Source: Adenanthera pavonina (Eukaryota; Streptophyta; Magnoliopsida; Fabales; Fabaceae). From it: a stretch of DNA of 64,000 nucleotides. This document shows, in pieces, positions 22,842 to 34,759 of the stretch. The stretch lies in the NCBI GenBank assembly GCA_026686845.1, contig JAIVEN010000011.1, positions 20,322,501 through 20,386,500 on the forward strand, in the 5' to 3' direction. The first letter of the stretch is position 1. The number at the start of each line of letters is the position of its first letter. A model generated the notes under the pieces. The model did not search any database. It was not told the origin of the DNA and saw only the letters and a list, made by a program, of their open reading frames with translations. The position numbers and the translations under genes were made by a program.

Positions 22842-24556
22842 TGTAAACAAGGATGACTTCCCAAGAGGGGGGTGAATTGGGAAGATTGAAATTTTTCTGC
22901 ACAAAGTGAAGTAGGTGAAGATATCACAGTATAATGAAAGCAATAAGTAAAACAGAGTAAGATGATAAGTAAGAATAAGGAGAAGAAAACTCAGTGATTT
23001 ATCCTGGTTCGGTCTATCCACTTGACCGACGTCCAGTCCCCAAGACAACTCTCTAGATTTATCCACTATACAGCAAGAATTTCAACAAGCTTCTTGCCAA
23101 TGCCACAGTACATGAGTATGCTCTGTTTCTGAGCTCTCTCAAACTCTCCAAGCACTTTCTCTATGTGCTTCCCAATCCCCTTGTGAATTCCCCTCACAAG
23201 TAAATCTATCTTCCAGATGAAGAGTAGATTGTTTACAAAGATACAACTCTCTTGAATAGAGTAAATAAGAAGGTTAAAGTACAGATAATGAAGTTGAGAG
23301 GGTAAAAGTTTTTGAGATGAAGATTCAGCAGAAATTCGGTATATACAAGATTTATTTGTTTCCCATAACTTCAAATGATGTTATATTTATAGTTTTAGTT
23401 CTCAAATATCTGTTAGAGACTAAATCTATCCGTTGGGGAAGTTATCCAACGATTATTCTGAAAAACTATCCGTTTACCAACCGTATTTAATGTTTCTGAC
23501 ACACTGAAATTCGAATTTTGGTTGGTCAACAGACGAATTTCGAAGGAACCGAAGGTTAAAGCTTCCAATGTTAAAATACGAAGTTCGTCTGTCCATAGAG
23601 TGAAATTCGAATTTTGAAATTTATAAAATATTTTCACAATGTGACATACGAATTTTCAAGAAGAAAGTTTTTCTGTAGATCATGAACAGTGTTTTCAATT
23701 TGCTACAGTGCCCTCGAAATTCAAATTTTGGATGCCCAAAATTCGTCTGTCCATTGAACGTTCAAAGAGGCATAGTAGTTCACTTTCTTTGAAATTTGAA
23801 TTTTTACAGAGTGAAATTCATCTGTCAGAGACCAATTTTGAAAATTAATTTCTTCTTGATTTCAGATGAACTTTAACATAGTTTCAGACGAATTTCTTCT
23901 GTTTTCTCAAGTTTGTGTTTTGTCTGAAATTTGAATTTTGAAAGAGTGAAATTCGAATGTCACAAAAAAGCTCCTTTCAGACTTATATGAAAATTCGAAT
24001 GTTGCTAAGTCAAAGTTCGTCTGTCAGAGATCATTTTTCAAATTCAATTTCTTCTTGATTTCAAATGAACTTTAACGTAGTTTCAGACGAATTTCTTTGG
24101 TTTTCACAAATTGCATTTTGTCTGAAATTTGAATTTTGAAACTGTGAAATTCGTCTGTCACTAAAAGGCTTCTTTCAGACTTGATGAAAATTCGAATTTT
24201 GAATGGCCAAAATTCGTCTAACAGAGAGACACCTCTTCAGACTCATTCAGTTTTAGCTCGAAATTCGAATGTCCAAAGGCAAAATTCGAATTTCCAACTT
24301 AACAGTTTAGTTAAACTTTCAGACTTCGTCTATTTGAGAGTGCTTTTCAAATAGGTTAAAGATTTAATTTCAAATCAAGGTTTGAAAACATCTTTTTCTT
24401 AAATCAAAATCTTTTACCCAATCACAACTTAAACTAAAGAGATCTAACAGCAAATACTCAGAAAATCTTCACTTGAAACAACTTTGATCTCCTTTGATAT
24501 CTTCAATCCAAGCTCTTGAGTGTTGGTTTGGAATCATCAAAACTCTTGATTCAACA
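22842..24556 (-). repeat. 3' LTR of SIRE A
   Basis: The LTR is 1,715 bp, bounded on the plus strand by TGTAAACAAGG and TTGATTCAACA. U3 contains two copies of the roughly 195-bp hairpin-bearing repeat (about 23829-24200). The other LTR begins TGTTAACAAGG, so one terminal base differs. Confidence 0.93.
23384..23391 (-). promoter_or_regulatory. TATA box in 3' LTR of A
   Basis: The complement of TATAAATA, in the conserved SIRE LTR block. In this 3' LTR it would drive transcription outward into F and the DUF247 remnant, antisense to that gene. Confidence 0.5.
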
Positions 24557-24570
24557 TTCTCCCCCTTTTT
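24557..24570 (-). other. Polypurine tract of A
   Basis: The complement of AAAAAGGGGGAGAA lies directly against the 3' LTR start and is identical to those of B, C and D. Confidence 0.88.
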
Positions 24571-24862
24571 GATGATGACAAAACAACTCACAAACTGGAT
24601 TAGTACTTGGGTTTGCTTACACAAGCTCTCCCTCAACATATGCATTACAGTTCATAAGATATCATTTCCAACAGATTAAGTGAAGAGATTCAAAGCCCAA
24701 AACATTGCAACCAAGAACATAATTCATTGAATCAAATTGTTTCAATACATATTTTAATTTAAGATCAGTTCTCAAAAATATAAGGAATAATCATTAAATA
24801 AGATACAATCAAATAACTAAAACAAGATACAACAGGAAGATTCAGCCTAAGATCTAAAACAA

Positions 24863-27064
24863 TCACTTCTTCTTTGGCTTAGACTTCTTGCTGTATGTCT
24901 TTCCTTTCCCAGAAGACTCAGCAGATTTTCCAGCTTGCTTAATCCCAGTTTGCTTTATCTTCTCCCCCTTTTTGGCATCATCAGAAAGCCCAACAAAGTC
25001 CATTGGAGGAGGAATCTGAGAAATAGGAACAGCACGAAGAGGGACGGGAGCAAAAGGAATCTCTGGCTGAATTGGTGCAGGAGGCTCAGGGCTAGGTTCT
25101 TCATCATCATCAGAGACCTCAAGCAGCTCTTGCATTTCCTGCCTGGAAAGAGCCAGTCGAGCTCTCTGTTCCTCTGAAAGCCCATAAGCAGTAAGAGAAG
25201 GAGAGGCTGGTTGAGCAGGAGTAAACATTTCTTCAAGCCTTCGCCTTTGAGCTTGCAGGAGAGCATTGTGAGCAATAGCTTCAAAATCAATAACAGGCAC
25301 AATGCTCCTTTCCTCATTGAGTGCAGCTTGCAGAAATGGTGAAGCAGAAATGGATGCTACTAGCTGCTCAACTTGCTCAGACTCTTGGGTGGAAAGGATA
25401 GAGTCTTGAGCAACTGCTTCACTAGGCTCAAGAGGGCTAGATTCCTGCAGACCCTCTTCCTCTATGCCATAGTCCAAGGGTGGACCAGGACTTGCCTCAT
25501 TGCTGGAGGCCTTCGGAGTGCCAGCCGGTTCAGTCTCTTGCACACCAACACCAGGGATAGGAGAATCCAACTCAAATGGACTTGGAGGCACAGGAGATGG
25601 AGACAGAGTTGGCTCAGGAACACTAGGCTGAGGTAGAGCTGAAGAGGTAGGAATTGCAATTCTGATTTCTTCATAAGCATCAGCTACCACCTTCATATTT
25701 ACAGCCAACTAATGGATCTGATCCTGTAGATGAGCAAATTTGGCATTTTGCTCATCCCTAATGCTGAGAATGAGTGTTGACAGACTGTCAAACAACTCAG
25801 TGATCTTTGTTGGCTTGACCCATGAGGAGGGAGTGGAAGGAGGGTATGTAGGCCTGGATGGAGATGGAAAAGGCTGAGAAGGCTGAGGTACAGATCTACC
25901 AGGAGCCTTAGAAATGCCTTCTTGTTGGAGGGAAGCATCAGCAACAAAGAACAAGTCTTCAGATTTCCCTGCTCCCTTTCCAACCCAATGTCCTTCATCT
26001 CTTTCAATGCCCATCCTTTGCAATTCCTCTTCTTTGAAGGCCTCAGTGAGTTTCCCTTTCCCCTTTTCAATGTGTTGAATCCTAGCATGCTGCAGGATTC
26101 TTGAAATAATTGCTGCATAGGGGAGTGTGGAATTCTTCCTCTAATCCCTTGCCTTTATCATTCGCTGGAGGATGATATGACCCATGTTAATTAGCTTTCC
26201 ATGAATGATAGCAGTCATCACATGAGCCTCTGCCCTTGTTATCAAATTGAAGCTTCCACCTTTATTGAAAATGATCCTGAACACAATGTAGTGCAGGATC
26301 CTTACTTGTACACTTAGGTCTGTGGGCTTCAACAGATTTATTGTGGGCCTCTTCTCCCATCTTCTGAATAAGGTGTCCAAGATGGTGCTTTCTTTGTAAT
26401 TCAGAAAGGAGCCACCTTCTTCATCAGCTGTGCTAGCCTCATCCATATATCCAGAGGCTGTAATGTCAACTTTCAGTCTATCTTGACCTGGGATCTCCAA
26501 CACCTCATTGAAGGTTTCATCAGCAAGCCAAATGGTCCTTGATCTCAAGGTGACCTCCCATTTCCTTTTCTTGCTGCTATATTGAAGAGAGGCATACCAA
26601 GTTTTCACTACCTCATCGTCATATTTTTCAGCAATTTCCAACAGATTCTTATATCTTAACAACCATATTCCAGCATCAAAGTTGTTAGATATTAAGAATT
26701 GTTCCATATTCACACAGTGAGGCTTTATTACCTTCTTGCTAGAAAACTTGGTAGAATACTCTTCTTGAATCTCAGGAGTGCTCCAAAGTGGCAGAGTAGT
26801 AAGCTCATATTCTCCAGATTGAGTAGAAGAAGAGGAAGCCACAGCAGCAGTATCAGCCCAAGGAACTGCAGATTTTGATGATGAGGGCCCAGCTTTCTGA
26901 GATTCTGACTTGGATGATGATTTTTGGCGTTTGGAAGGAGTAGCTTTATTGGGTTCGGCCTTTCTCTTGGATTTTTCTCCTTCCTTTGTAGCATATTGAG
27001 ATTTGACCATTCTTTTTGGCCGAGTTCTAGCTTGTCCTGCTTCAGGATTTTTCACTCTCGCCAT
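24863..27064 (-). pseudogene. Env-like ORF of SIRE A, two stops
   Basis: The frame runs from ATG 27064 (MARVKNPEAG) to the lysine-rich end (KSKPKKK) at 24863, about 733 codons, with only two internal stops, near 26141-26143 and 25709-25711, both TAG where the related copies have CAG. Order: basic Lys/Ser-rich N-terminus; a conserved domain (ELTTLPLWSTP to LINMGHIILQRMIKARD) resembling the plant transposon-protein domain often named Transposase_32; a Pro/Ser-rich hinge; a segment with heptad-like hydrophobics (LSTLILSIRDEQNAKFAHLQ); an acidic Pro-rich region; a basic tail. I see no signal peptide or membrane segment, so a true envelope role is doubtful. Confidence 0.85.
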
Positions 27065-28055
27065 TTTTTGGTTGAATGATGCAGAATGTGGATTAGAAAA
27101 GATTTGAGGGATGCAAAAGGAAGTTTAAATGGTGAAGAATGACGGTTTTTGGTCAGGAGTTAAGAGAATTGAAGAGAGAATCAAAACAGACTTGGAGAAG
27201 TTACAAATAGGGTTGTGTCTGTTCTTCTGGAAAACCGTCAGTTTTAACGTATGTAACCGTCTGACAGACGAATTTTGAGGGGTCAAAATTCAAACTTCGG
27301 GCAGTTACAAGTTAAACCGTTCAGCAAAGCTTACTGACAGACAAATTTTCATCTGAAAGTTCATCTGACAGAGGCTTGGAACAAGTATACGCACAACAGA
27401 TGAATTTTGTTTCAACAAAGTTTGAATGTTGAAGAGAAAACAGCATCAACAATCAAAATTACAACCAATAGACGAATTAAGCATGCAGAGCATCATCTTT
27501 CAAGCATTCAGCAGGAAGAACATGATTCAACAGACGAATTTTGAATTGTAAATTCGAATTTTTCATCTTTTGTAAAGGTTGTCCAACAGTCGTATGTCAA
27601 GAAGTGATAATTCGTATAACAGTGATGGACAAACATATCTTTGAAAATTTTGTTCTTGAAAATTCGAACTTCCATATTCAACAGACAAATTTCGAGGCAT
27701 CAGTGAGAACTGTTCCCAAGTATAACAGGTCGAAGTTCGTCTGTTAGTCACTTAAAATTTGAATGTTGACCACGTTGACCAGTATAAAAACACAGTTTAT
27801 GAAGAAACATACGTTTAACATCATCTCAAATATAAGCATCATCATTAAGAACTTACAGAATGGATCCAGAACATAGGATTTTTGTTATTTACTTTACTTT
27901 CTGGTTGTTCCATTTTGATATGCTCCAATCTTCAAAAGTATAGCCATTTAATCTTGTGAGGAGCACCTGCAACTTAAATTAAACACTCTCCAATGCTGAA
28001 GTTAGAATTGACTTTAAGATTTAAAATTCTAAAAAGAGAATTTTATAAGAATAAC
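27065..28055 (-). other. pol-env spacer of A with hairpin motifs
   Basis: About 1 kb of non-coding DNA separates pol and env. It carries LTR-type inverted motifs, including a perfect 9-bp stem GAATTTTGA/TCAAAATTC with a GGGG loop at 27270-27291, and several ACAGACGAA/TTCGTCTGT motifs up to about 27745. The equivalent spacers of B (48246-49244) and C (59430-60425) carry the same set. A role in env expression is inferred only. Confidence 0.6.
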
Positions 28056-31000
28056 TTACAATTCATTGGGATTTACCATTCCCAATTCTCTTCTTATTTT
28101 GCAATGCCTGTCTTCTGGTAGAGGTTTGGTGAGTATATCAGCTACTTGATCCTCTGTTGGGATGTATTCCAGCTTAACTTCTTCTTTCAGAACGTGATCC
28201 CTTATGAAATGGTGCCTAACCTCAATATGTTTCGTCCTTGAGTGCATGACAGGATTCTTAGTGATATTTATGGCACTTTGATTATCACACATGATGGGTA
28301 TCTTCTTCATTTTAACCTCAAGTTCCTCTAACTACTGCTTCATCCAGATGACTTGGGCACAACAGCTTCCAGCTGCAATATACTCAGCTTCTGTAGTGGA
28401 TAGAGCCACACTGTTTTGCTTTTTGCTGAACCATGACACCAGGGATCCTCCAAGAAACTGACAAGTTCCACTTGTGCTTTTTCTGTCAGTTTTGGATCCT
28501 GCAAAATCAGCATCAGTGTATCCTTTGAGATCTTCTCCATTGCCTTTTGGATACCAAAGACCCATCTGTGGTGTTCCAATGAGATATCTGAAAATTCTTT
28601 TCACAGCTATTGCATGGGTCTCTTTGGGGCATGATTGGAACCTTGCACACATACAGACATTGAACATAATGTCAGGTCTGCTAGCAGTTAAGTACAGCAA
28701 GGATCCAATCATTCTTCTGTACTGAGTAATGTCAAACATCTTCCCATTCTCATCCATGTCGAGTTTGGTTGCAGTAGCCATAGGTGTTCCCATTGGCTTG
28801 GCATTCTCCATTCCAAACTTCTTTAGCAGCTCTTTCAGATACTTGGATTGGCTGAGGAAGATGCCATCATCTCGCTATCTGATTTGCAGTCCAAGGAAGA
28901 AATTGAGTTCACCCATCATAGACATCTCGAATTCTCCCTGCATTAACTTAGAAAATTTCTTGCAAAGAGCCTCATTAGTAGCACCGAAAATAATATCATC
29001 AACATAAATTTGAACAATTAGTAAATCTTTATTTTCTTTCTTAGTAAATAAGGTTGTGTCAACTTTGCCTCTATTGAATCCTTTTTCACTTAGAAAATTG
29101 CTCAGTCTCTCATACCATGCTCTAGGGGCTTGTTTTAAATCATAAAGAGCTTTCTTCAGTTTATAGACATGGTTTGGTTTTGTAGAATCCTCAAAGCCTG
29201 GAGGTTGATCTACATAGACTTCTTCCATGATATATCCATTCAGAAAGGCACTCTTTACATCCATTTGATATAGTAAAATGTTTTTCATGCATGCATATGC
29301 CAGCAATATTCTTATAGCCTCTAGTCTAGCTACTGGTGCAAAGGTTTCTTCAAAATCAATGCCTTCTTCCTGATTATACCCTTTAGCAATCAGTCTGGCT
29401 TTATTTCTAATTATTGTTCCAGATTCATCAAGTTTATTTCTGAAAACCCATTTGGTACCAATAACAGGATGATTTCTGGGCCTTGGTACTAAATCCCAAA
29501 CTTGATTTCTTTCAAACTGATTTAGTTCATCTTGCATAGCCAAAATCGAGTAATCATCAGTTAAGGCTTCTTCAGCACATTTGGGTTCAATTTGAGAAAT
29601 GAAAGCACAGTTTATCATTTGATCCCTTAACTATTTTCTGGTTTTGACTTTCTCTTGAACATCCCCTATCACTTGATCAACAGGGTGATTCCTTTGATAT
29701 CTCCAAGCTCTAGGGAGTTCTTGAGATGTTTCTTCATTTTCATCAAACTCTTGCTCCTGGATATCTTTCTCTGTGTTAACAGATTCAGGTATCTTTGGAG
29801 ATTTTGTTTTATTTTTATCAGAAATCCCTAGTTTTTCAAAATTGAAAGCAAGATCTTCCTCATTGGCAATATGTTTTGAAACAGTTTCATTTTCAATGAA
29901 AACCACATGCACAGATTCTTCTATCATATTTGATATTTTGTTATAAATTCTATATGCCTTACTCCTACTAGAATAGCCCAGAAATATACCTTCATCAGAT
30001 TTGGCATCAAACTTACCCAGATTTTCTTTTCCGTTGTTATGGACGAAGCATTTGCATCCGAACACATGGAGATGGGACAGATTTGGCTTTCTCCCCTTGT
30101 ACAGCTCGTATGGAGTCTTTCCAAGGATGGGTCTGATGTATGCTCTGTTGATGATGTAACTTGCTGTGTTCACTGCATCAGCCCAAAACACTTGAGAAAG
30201 TTCCTTCTCATTCAGCATAGCTCTGGCCATCTCCCTAATAGTTCTGTTCTTCCTTTCTACTACTCCATTCTGTTGAGGAGTTCTAGGAGCTGAGAAGTTG
30301 TGGTCAATTTCATGCTCACTGCAGTACTCCAGGAAGTATGCATTTTCAAATTCTCCTCCATGATCTGACCTTATAGACACAATAGAAATACCTTTCTCAT
30401 TTTGCACTTTCTTAGCTAAGGTTACAAATGCATCAAAGGTATCACTTTTAGAGGAAAGAAATAATGTCCAAGTGAATCTAGAATAATCATCTACAATTAC
30501 AAGCAGATACAGATTACCACCAATACTCTTTACCCTAGAAGGTCCAATTAAGTCCATATGCAGTAACACAAGTGGTCTAGTTGTGGTAACTATGTTCTTA
30601 GATGTGAAGGATGATTTAATTTGTTTTCCTTTTAAGCATGCATCACATTCTTTATCCTTTTCAAAAGATATTTTTGGCAAACCCGTAACTAGCTCATTTT
30701 TAACCAATTTAGACAATTGATTCATATTAACATGAGCTAATCTCCTATGCCATAACCAACTATCGTTATTTTGACTAATTAAGCACACAGAATCTAAGGG
30801 AGGAAGTTCATCAAGATCAATAGTATAACAGTTACCATCCCTTTGAGCTTTTAAGATTACTTTGTGATCACTTTTTCTGATGACTAGGCAAAACTTTGAG
30901 TCAAACAGCACCCAGTTTCCTCTATCACAGGTCTGACTCACGCTCAGCAGATTGTGGTTGAGGCCAATTACAAACAGCACTTCTTCAATGGATGTTTCTG

Positions 31001-31193
31001 GATTTTTCCCCACAATGCCAATACCAATAATTTTACCATATTGATCACCTCCAAAGGTCACCTTTCCTCCTTTCTTGTCTCTAAGGGTGATGAACTTCTC
31101 CTTATCACCAGTCATGTGGCTTGAGCAGGCACTGTCCATATACCATTTGTTGCTCTTCTTAGCTTTAAGACAGACCTGCAAGTCAATATTCAT
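28056..31193 (-). pseudogene. pol of SIRE A: PR-IN-RT-RH, three stops
   Basis: One frame runs from ATG 31193 to the stop at 28056, with internal TAG codons at 29631-29633, about 28872 and about 28329, where copy C (and B at the last two) has Gln codons. Protease: WYMDSACSSHMTG (Ala after Asp-Ser). Integrase: WHRRLAHVN...CDACLKGKQ zinc module and core HMDLIGP, SDHGGEFEN, NGVVERKNR. RT: GTKWVFRNKLDESG, DVKSAFLNG, and YVDD at plus-strand 28995-29000. RNase H: GYTDADFAGSKTDRKSTSG, STTEAEYIA, DNQSAINITKNP. The order integrase before RT defines Ty1-copia. The first TAG separates protease-integrase from RT-RNase H and is followed after four codons by an ATG. Confidence 0.92.
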
Positions 31194-32989
31194 GTTTTCC
31201 TTTTAGGTACCCAAATTTGCTTGGGTCCTTTTTGGTTAGTAGATCTTTCCCTAGATGCAGATGCAACTCTGGGAACCCATTCAACTTTCCTGCTAAGTCC
31301 ATTTTTCTTTAAAATATAGGAACTCGAAATGTGTCCCTTTTTGTTGCAGAAATGGCAGGTAGTGAAGGGACTAATAGATTGAGAGGCAGGAAGAAAACAA
31401 TGCAGATAATACTTCTGTTTAGCATGCCTTGGTTGGTTATATGTCTCAATATGAGGTGATGCACTATTTTTCTTCTTATTGCTCTCAGCATGCATAAAAT
31501 GTCTTCTGTATGCATTTTGGTTTTTCTTCCTAATTTTTTCTTTGACAGCACATGGATCATAGCCTAGACCAGCTTTTCCTTGTGAAATTCTTTAGCTCCC
31601 CATCAAGGCAAACAACATATCTTTACCTCTAGTGAGCCTAGACATGCTTTTAACTAAGTAATCATTAGTTTGCTTAAGTTCAGTGCATGAAGTACAGCAA
31701 ACAGATTCAACAGTAGGTAAAGAAGTAATTTCAGAGATTGTGCCTTGTGATTCTAGCTTGTTTATTTTCTTCTTTGCCAGTTTTAGTTCTTTAGCAACTT
31801 TAATGAAATCATCATGAAGCTCATGAAATGCATCCAGTAATTCAGAATAGGAAGGTTCAGATTCATATACCTCTTCTTCCTGATCACTGCTGCATGAGGG
31901 AGTGGCTTCTTCAGAAGCAAGTGCCATCAGACAAATGTTGGCAATCTCATCTTCATCTTCTTCTCCCTCATCTGAGCTGTTGCCCCATATAGATGAGATG
32001 TAGGCTTTCTTCCTCTTCCCTTTGTCAGCAACTTTCTTTTCTTTTTCTTGCTTCCTGAGGAATTGGGGGCAGTCCCACTTTATGTGTCCCTGCTTCTTGC
32101 ACTAATAACAATTTACAGGTTCTTTTGCCTCTTTCTTGCTTTCTCCAGCAGCTCCCTTCTTGAAGAATCTCTTGTTCTTCTTCTTGCTGTAGAATCTTCC
32201 AAATTTTCTGACCATTATAGCCAAAATTTCCTCATCCAGCCCATCCTCTTCGTCAGATTCTTCTTCCTTTTCATCAGTAGCTTTGAGGGCAAGGCCTTTC
32301 TTCTTTCTGTCCATCCCAGCTTCCTTGAGAGCTTTGATTTTTCCTTCATACTCTTCAAGGCTGCCAAAGAGAGCTGTGATAGAGGCCATTGATTCTCCTC
32401 TGGCTTCTTCTATTGCTGTCACCTTGGGCTGCCATTCCAGAGGGAGTGCTCTGAGAATTTTTCTCACTTTCTCTGATTGAGTGTATTCATTTCCTAGACT
32501 CTTTAGTTGATTCACAATGAGAGTGAATCTCTTTTGGAGCTCTTTTATAGTTTCTCCTTCAGCCATCTTGAAGCTCTCATACTCTCCAATGCATGTATTG
32601 AGTCTGTTCTCCCTGACCCTAGATGTCCCTTCATGTGCAATCTGCAGAGTGTCCCACATCCCTTTTGCAGTGGTGCATTGTGAGACCCTATAGAATTCGT
32701 CCTGGTTCAGGGCACTGACTAGACAATGCTTTGCTTTAAAATTCAGTAGGACTCTCCTTCTGTCTTCATCATTCCACTCTACTTCCAGCTTCTCTTTGTG
32801 TCTTCCATCTTCAGTTAGAGCCATTGGGACAAAATCTCCTTTATCAATGACTGACAAGATGTCAAGATCAATTGATTGGAGGTAGATTTGCATCCTCATC
32901 TTCCAGTACCCATAATGCTCTCCACTGAAGCCTGGTGGTCTATTAGTGTTGTTTCCTTCAGGAAGTATACTTTCTCCAAAGCCAGCCAT
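31190..32989 (-). pseudogene. gag of SIRE A, two stops
   Basis: I start it at ATG 32989 (MAGFGESILPEGNNTNRPP), shared with B and C; the open frame extends further upstream towards the primer site but without a better ATG. The core is GEHYGYWKMRMQIYLQSID to ALPLEWQPK. The CCHC knuckle at about 32105 has a stop in place of a Glu/Lys codon (TAG 32102-32104), and a CAA-to-TAA stop lies at 31592-31594. A second knuckle-like motif, CHFCNKKGHISSS, occurs near 31340 with its last Cys changed to Tyr. Gag ends KRKT-stop, overlapping the pol ATG in ATGA. Confidence 0.88.
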
Positions 32990-33030
32990 CTTTGTTCCTG
33001 GACTGTAAAATCCTTTGAATGGGAATCCGA

Positions 33031-33042
33031 GCTCTGATACCA
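33031..33042 (-). other. Primer-binding site of A (initiator Met tRNA)
   Basis: The complement reads TGGTATCAGAGC, 2 bp after the 5' LTR end, a perfect match to the initiator-Met tRNA 3' end that primes plant copia elements. Confidence 0.9.
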
Positions 33043-33044
33043 CT

Positions 33045-34759
33045 TGTTAACAAGGATGACTTCCCAAGAGGAGGGGTGAATTGGGAAGATTGAAATTTTT
33101 CTGCACAAAGTGAAGTGGGTGAAGATATCACAGTATAATGAAAGTAATAAGTAAAACAGAGTAAGCTGATAAGTAAGAATAAGGAGAAGAAAACTCAGTG
33201 ATTTATCCTGGTTCGGTCTATCCACTTGACTGACGTCCAGTCCCCAAGACAACTCTTGAGATTTATCCACTATACAGCAAGAATTTCAATGAGCTTCTTG
33301 CCAATGCCACAGTACATGAGTATGCTCTGTTTCTGAGCTCTCTCAAACTCTCCAAGCACTTTCTCTATGTGCTTCCCAATCCCCTTGTGAATTCCCCTCA
33401 CAAGTAAATCTATCTTCCAGATGAAGAGTAGATTGTTTACAAAGATACAACTCTCTTGAATAGAGTAGATAAGAAGGTTAAAGTACAGATAATGAAGTTG
33501 AGAGGGTAAAAGTTTTTGAGATGAAGATTCAGCAGAAATTCGGTATATACAAGATTTATTTGTTTCCCATAACTTCAAATGATGTTATATTTATAGTTTT
33601 AGTTCTCAAATATCCGTTAGAGACTAAATCTTTCTGTTGGGGAAGTTATCCAACGGTTATTCTGAAAAAATATCCGTTTACCAACCGTATTTAATGTTTC
33701 TGACACACTGAAATTCGAATTTTGGTTGGTCAACAGACGAATTTCGAAGGAACCGAAGGTTAAAGCTTCCAATGTTAAAATACGAAGTTCGTCTGTCCAT
33801 AGAGTGAAATTCGAATTTTGAAATTTATAAAATATTTTCACAATGTGACATACGAATTTTCAAGAAGAAAGTTTTTCTGTAGATCGTGAACAGTGTTTTC
33901 AATTTGCTACAGTGCCCTCGAAATTCGAATTTTGGATGCCCAAAATTCATCTGTTTATTGAACGTTCAAAGAGGCATAGTAGTTCACTTTCTTCGAAATT
34001 TGAATTTTGACAGAGTGATGTTCGTCTGTCAGAGACCAATTTTGAAACTTAATTTCTTCTTGATTTCAGATGAACTTTAACATAGTTTCAGATGAATTTC
34101 TTCTGTTTTCTCAAGTTTGTGTTTTGTCTGAAATTCAAATTTTGAAAGAGTGAAATTCGAATGTCACAAAAAAGCTCCTTTCAGACTTATATGAAAATTT
34201 GAATGTTGCTAAGTCAAAGTTCGTCTGTCAGAGATCATTTTTCAAATTCAATTTCTTCTTGATTTCAGATGAACTTTAACGTAGTTTCAGACGAATTTCT
34301 TTGGTTTTCACAAATTGCATTTTGTCTGAAATTTGAATTTTGAAACTGTGAAGTTCGTCTGTCACTAAAAGGCTTCTTTCAGACTTGATGAAAATTCGAA
34401 TTTTGAATGGCCAAAATTCGTCTGACAGAGAGACACCTCTTCAGACTCATTCAGTTTTAGCTCGAAATTCGAATATCCAAAGGCAAAATTTGAATTTCCA
34501 ACTTGACAGTTCAGTTAAACTTTCAGACTTCGTCTGTTTGAGAGTGTTTTTAAAATAGGTTAAAGATTTAATTTCAAATCAAGGTTTGAAACATCTTTTT
34601 CTTAAATCAAAATCTTTTACCCAATCACAACTTAAACTAAAGAGATCTAACAGCAAATACTCAGAAAATCTTCACTTGAAACAACTTTGATCTCCTTTGA
34701 TATCTTCAATCCAAGCTCTTGAGTGTTGGTTTGGAATCATCAAAACTCTTGATTCAACA
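33045..34759 (-). repeat. 5' LTR of SIRE A
   Basis: The LTR is 1,715 bp, bounded on the plus strand by TGTTAACAAGG (33045) and TTGATTCAACA (34759). It is collinear with the 3' LTR without length change and has the same two-copy hairpin-bearing repeat in U3. Confidence 0.93.
33588..33595 (-). promoter_or_regulatory. TATA box in 5' LTR of A
   Basis: The complement of TATAAATA in the conserved LTR block; the inferred promoter of the element's genomic RNA. Confidence 0.6.

Larger units (their letters stand above)
22842..34759 (-). mobile_element. SIRE/Maximus copia element A, full length
   Basis: An 11,918-bp minus-strand element has two LTRs of the same length (1,715 bp), a Met-tRNA primer site, gag, pol in Ty1-copia order, an env-like ORF and a polypurine tract. 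The flanks AAAGA (22837-22841) and AAAGG (34760-34764) differ at one base. Within gag, pol and env no frameshift is seen apart from the family's own gag/pol frame change; the damage is stop codons only. The LTRs are very similar with scattered differences, so the insertion is fairly recent, and it is younger than F, which it interrupts. Confidence 0.93.

Noticed and set aside
24935..26118. Long overlapping frames in and around the env-like ORF of A
   Set aside because: They are alternate-frame or antisense readings of the low-complexity Pro/Glu/Ser coding sequence; equivalents appear at the same place in B and C.
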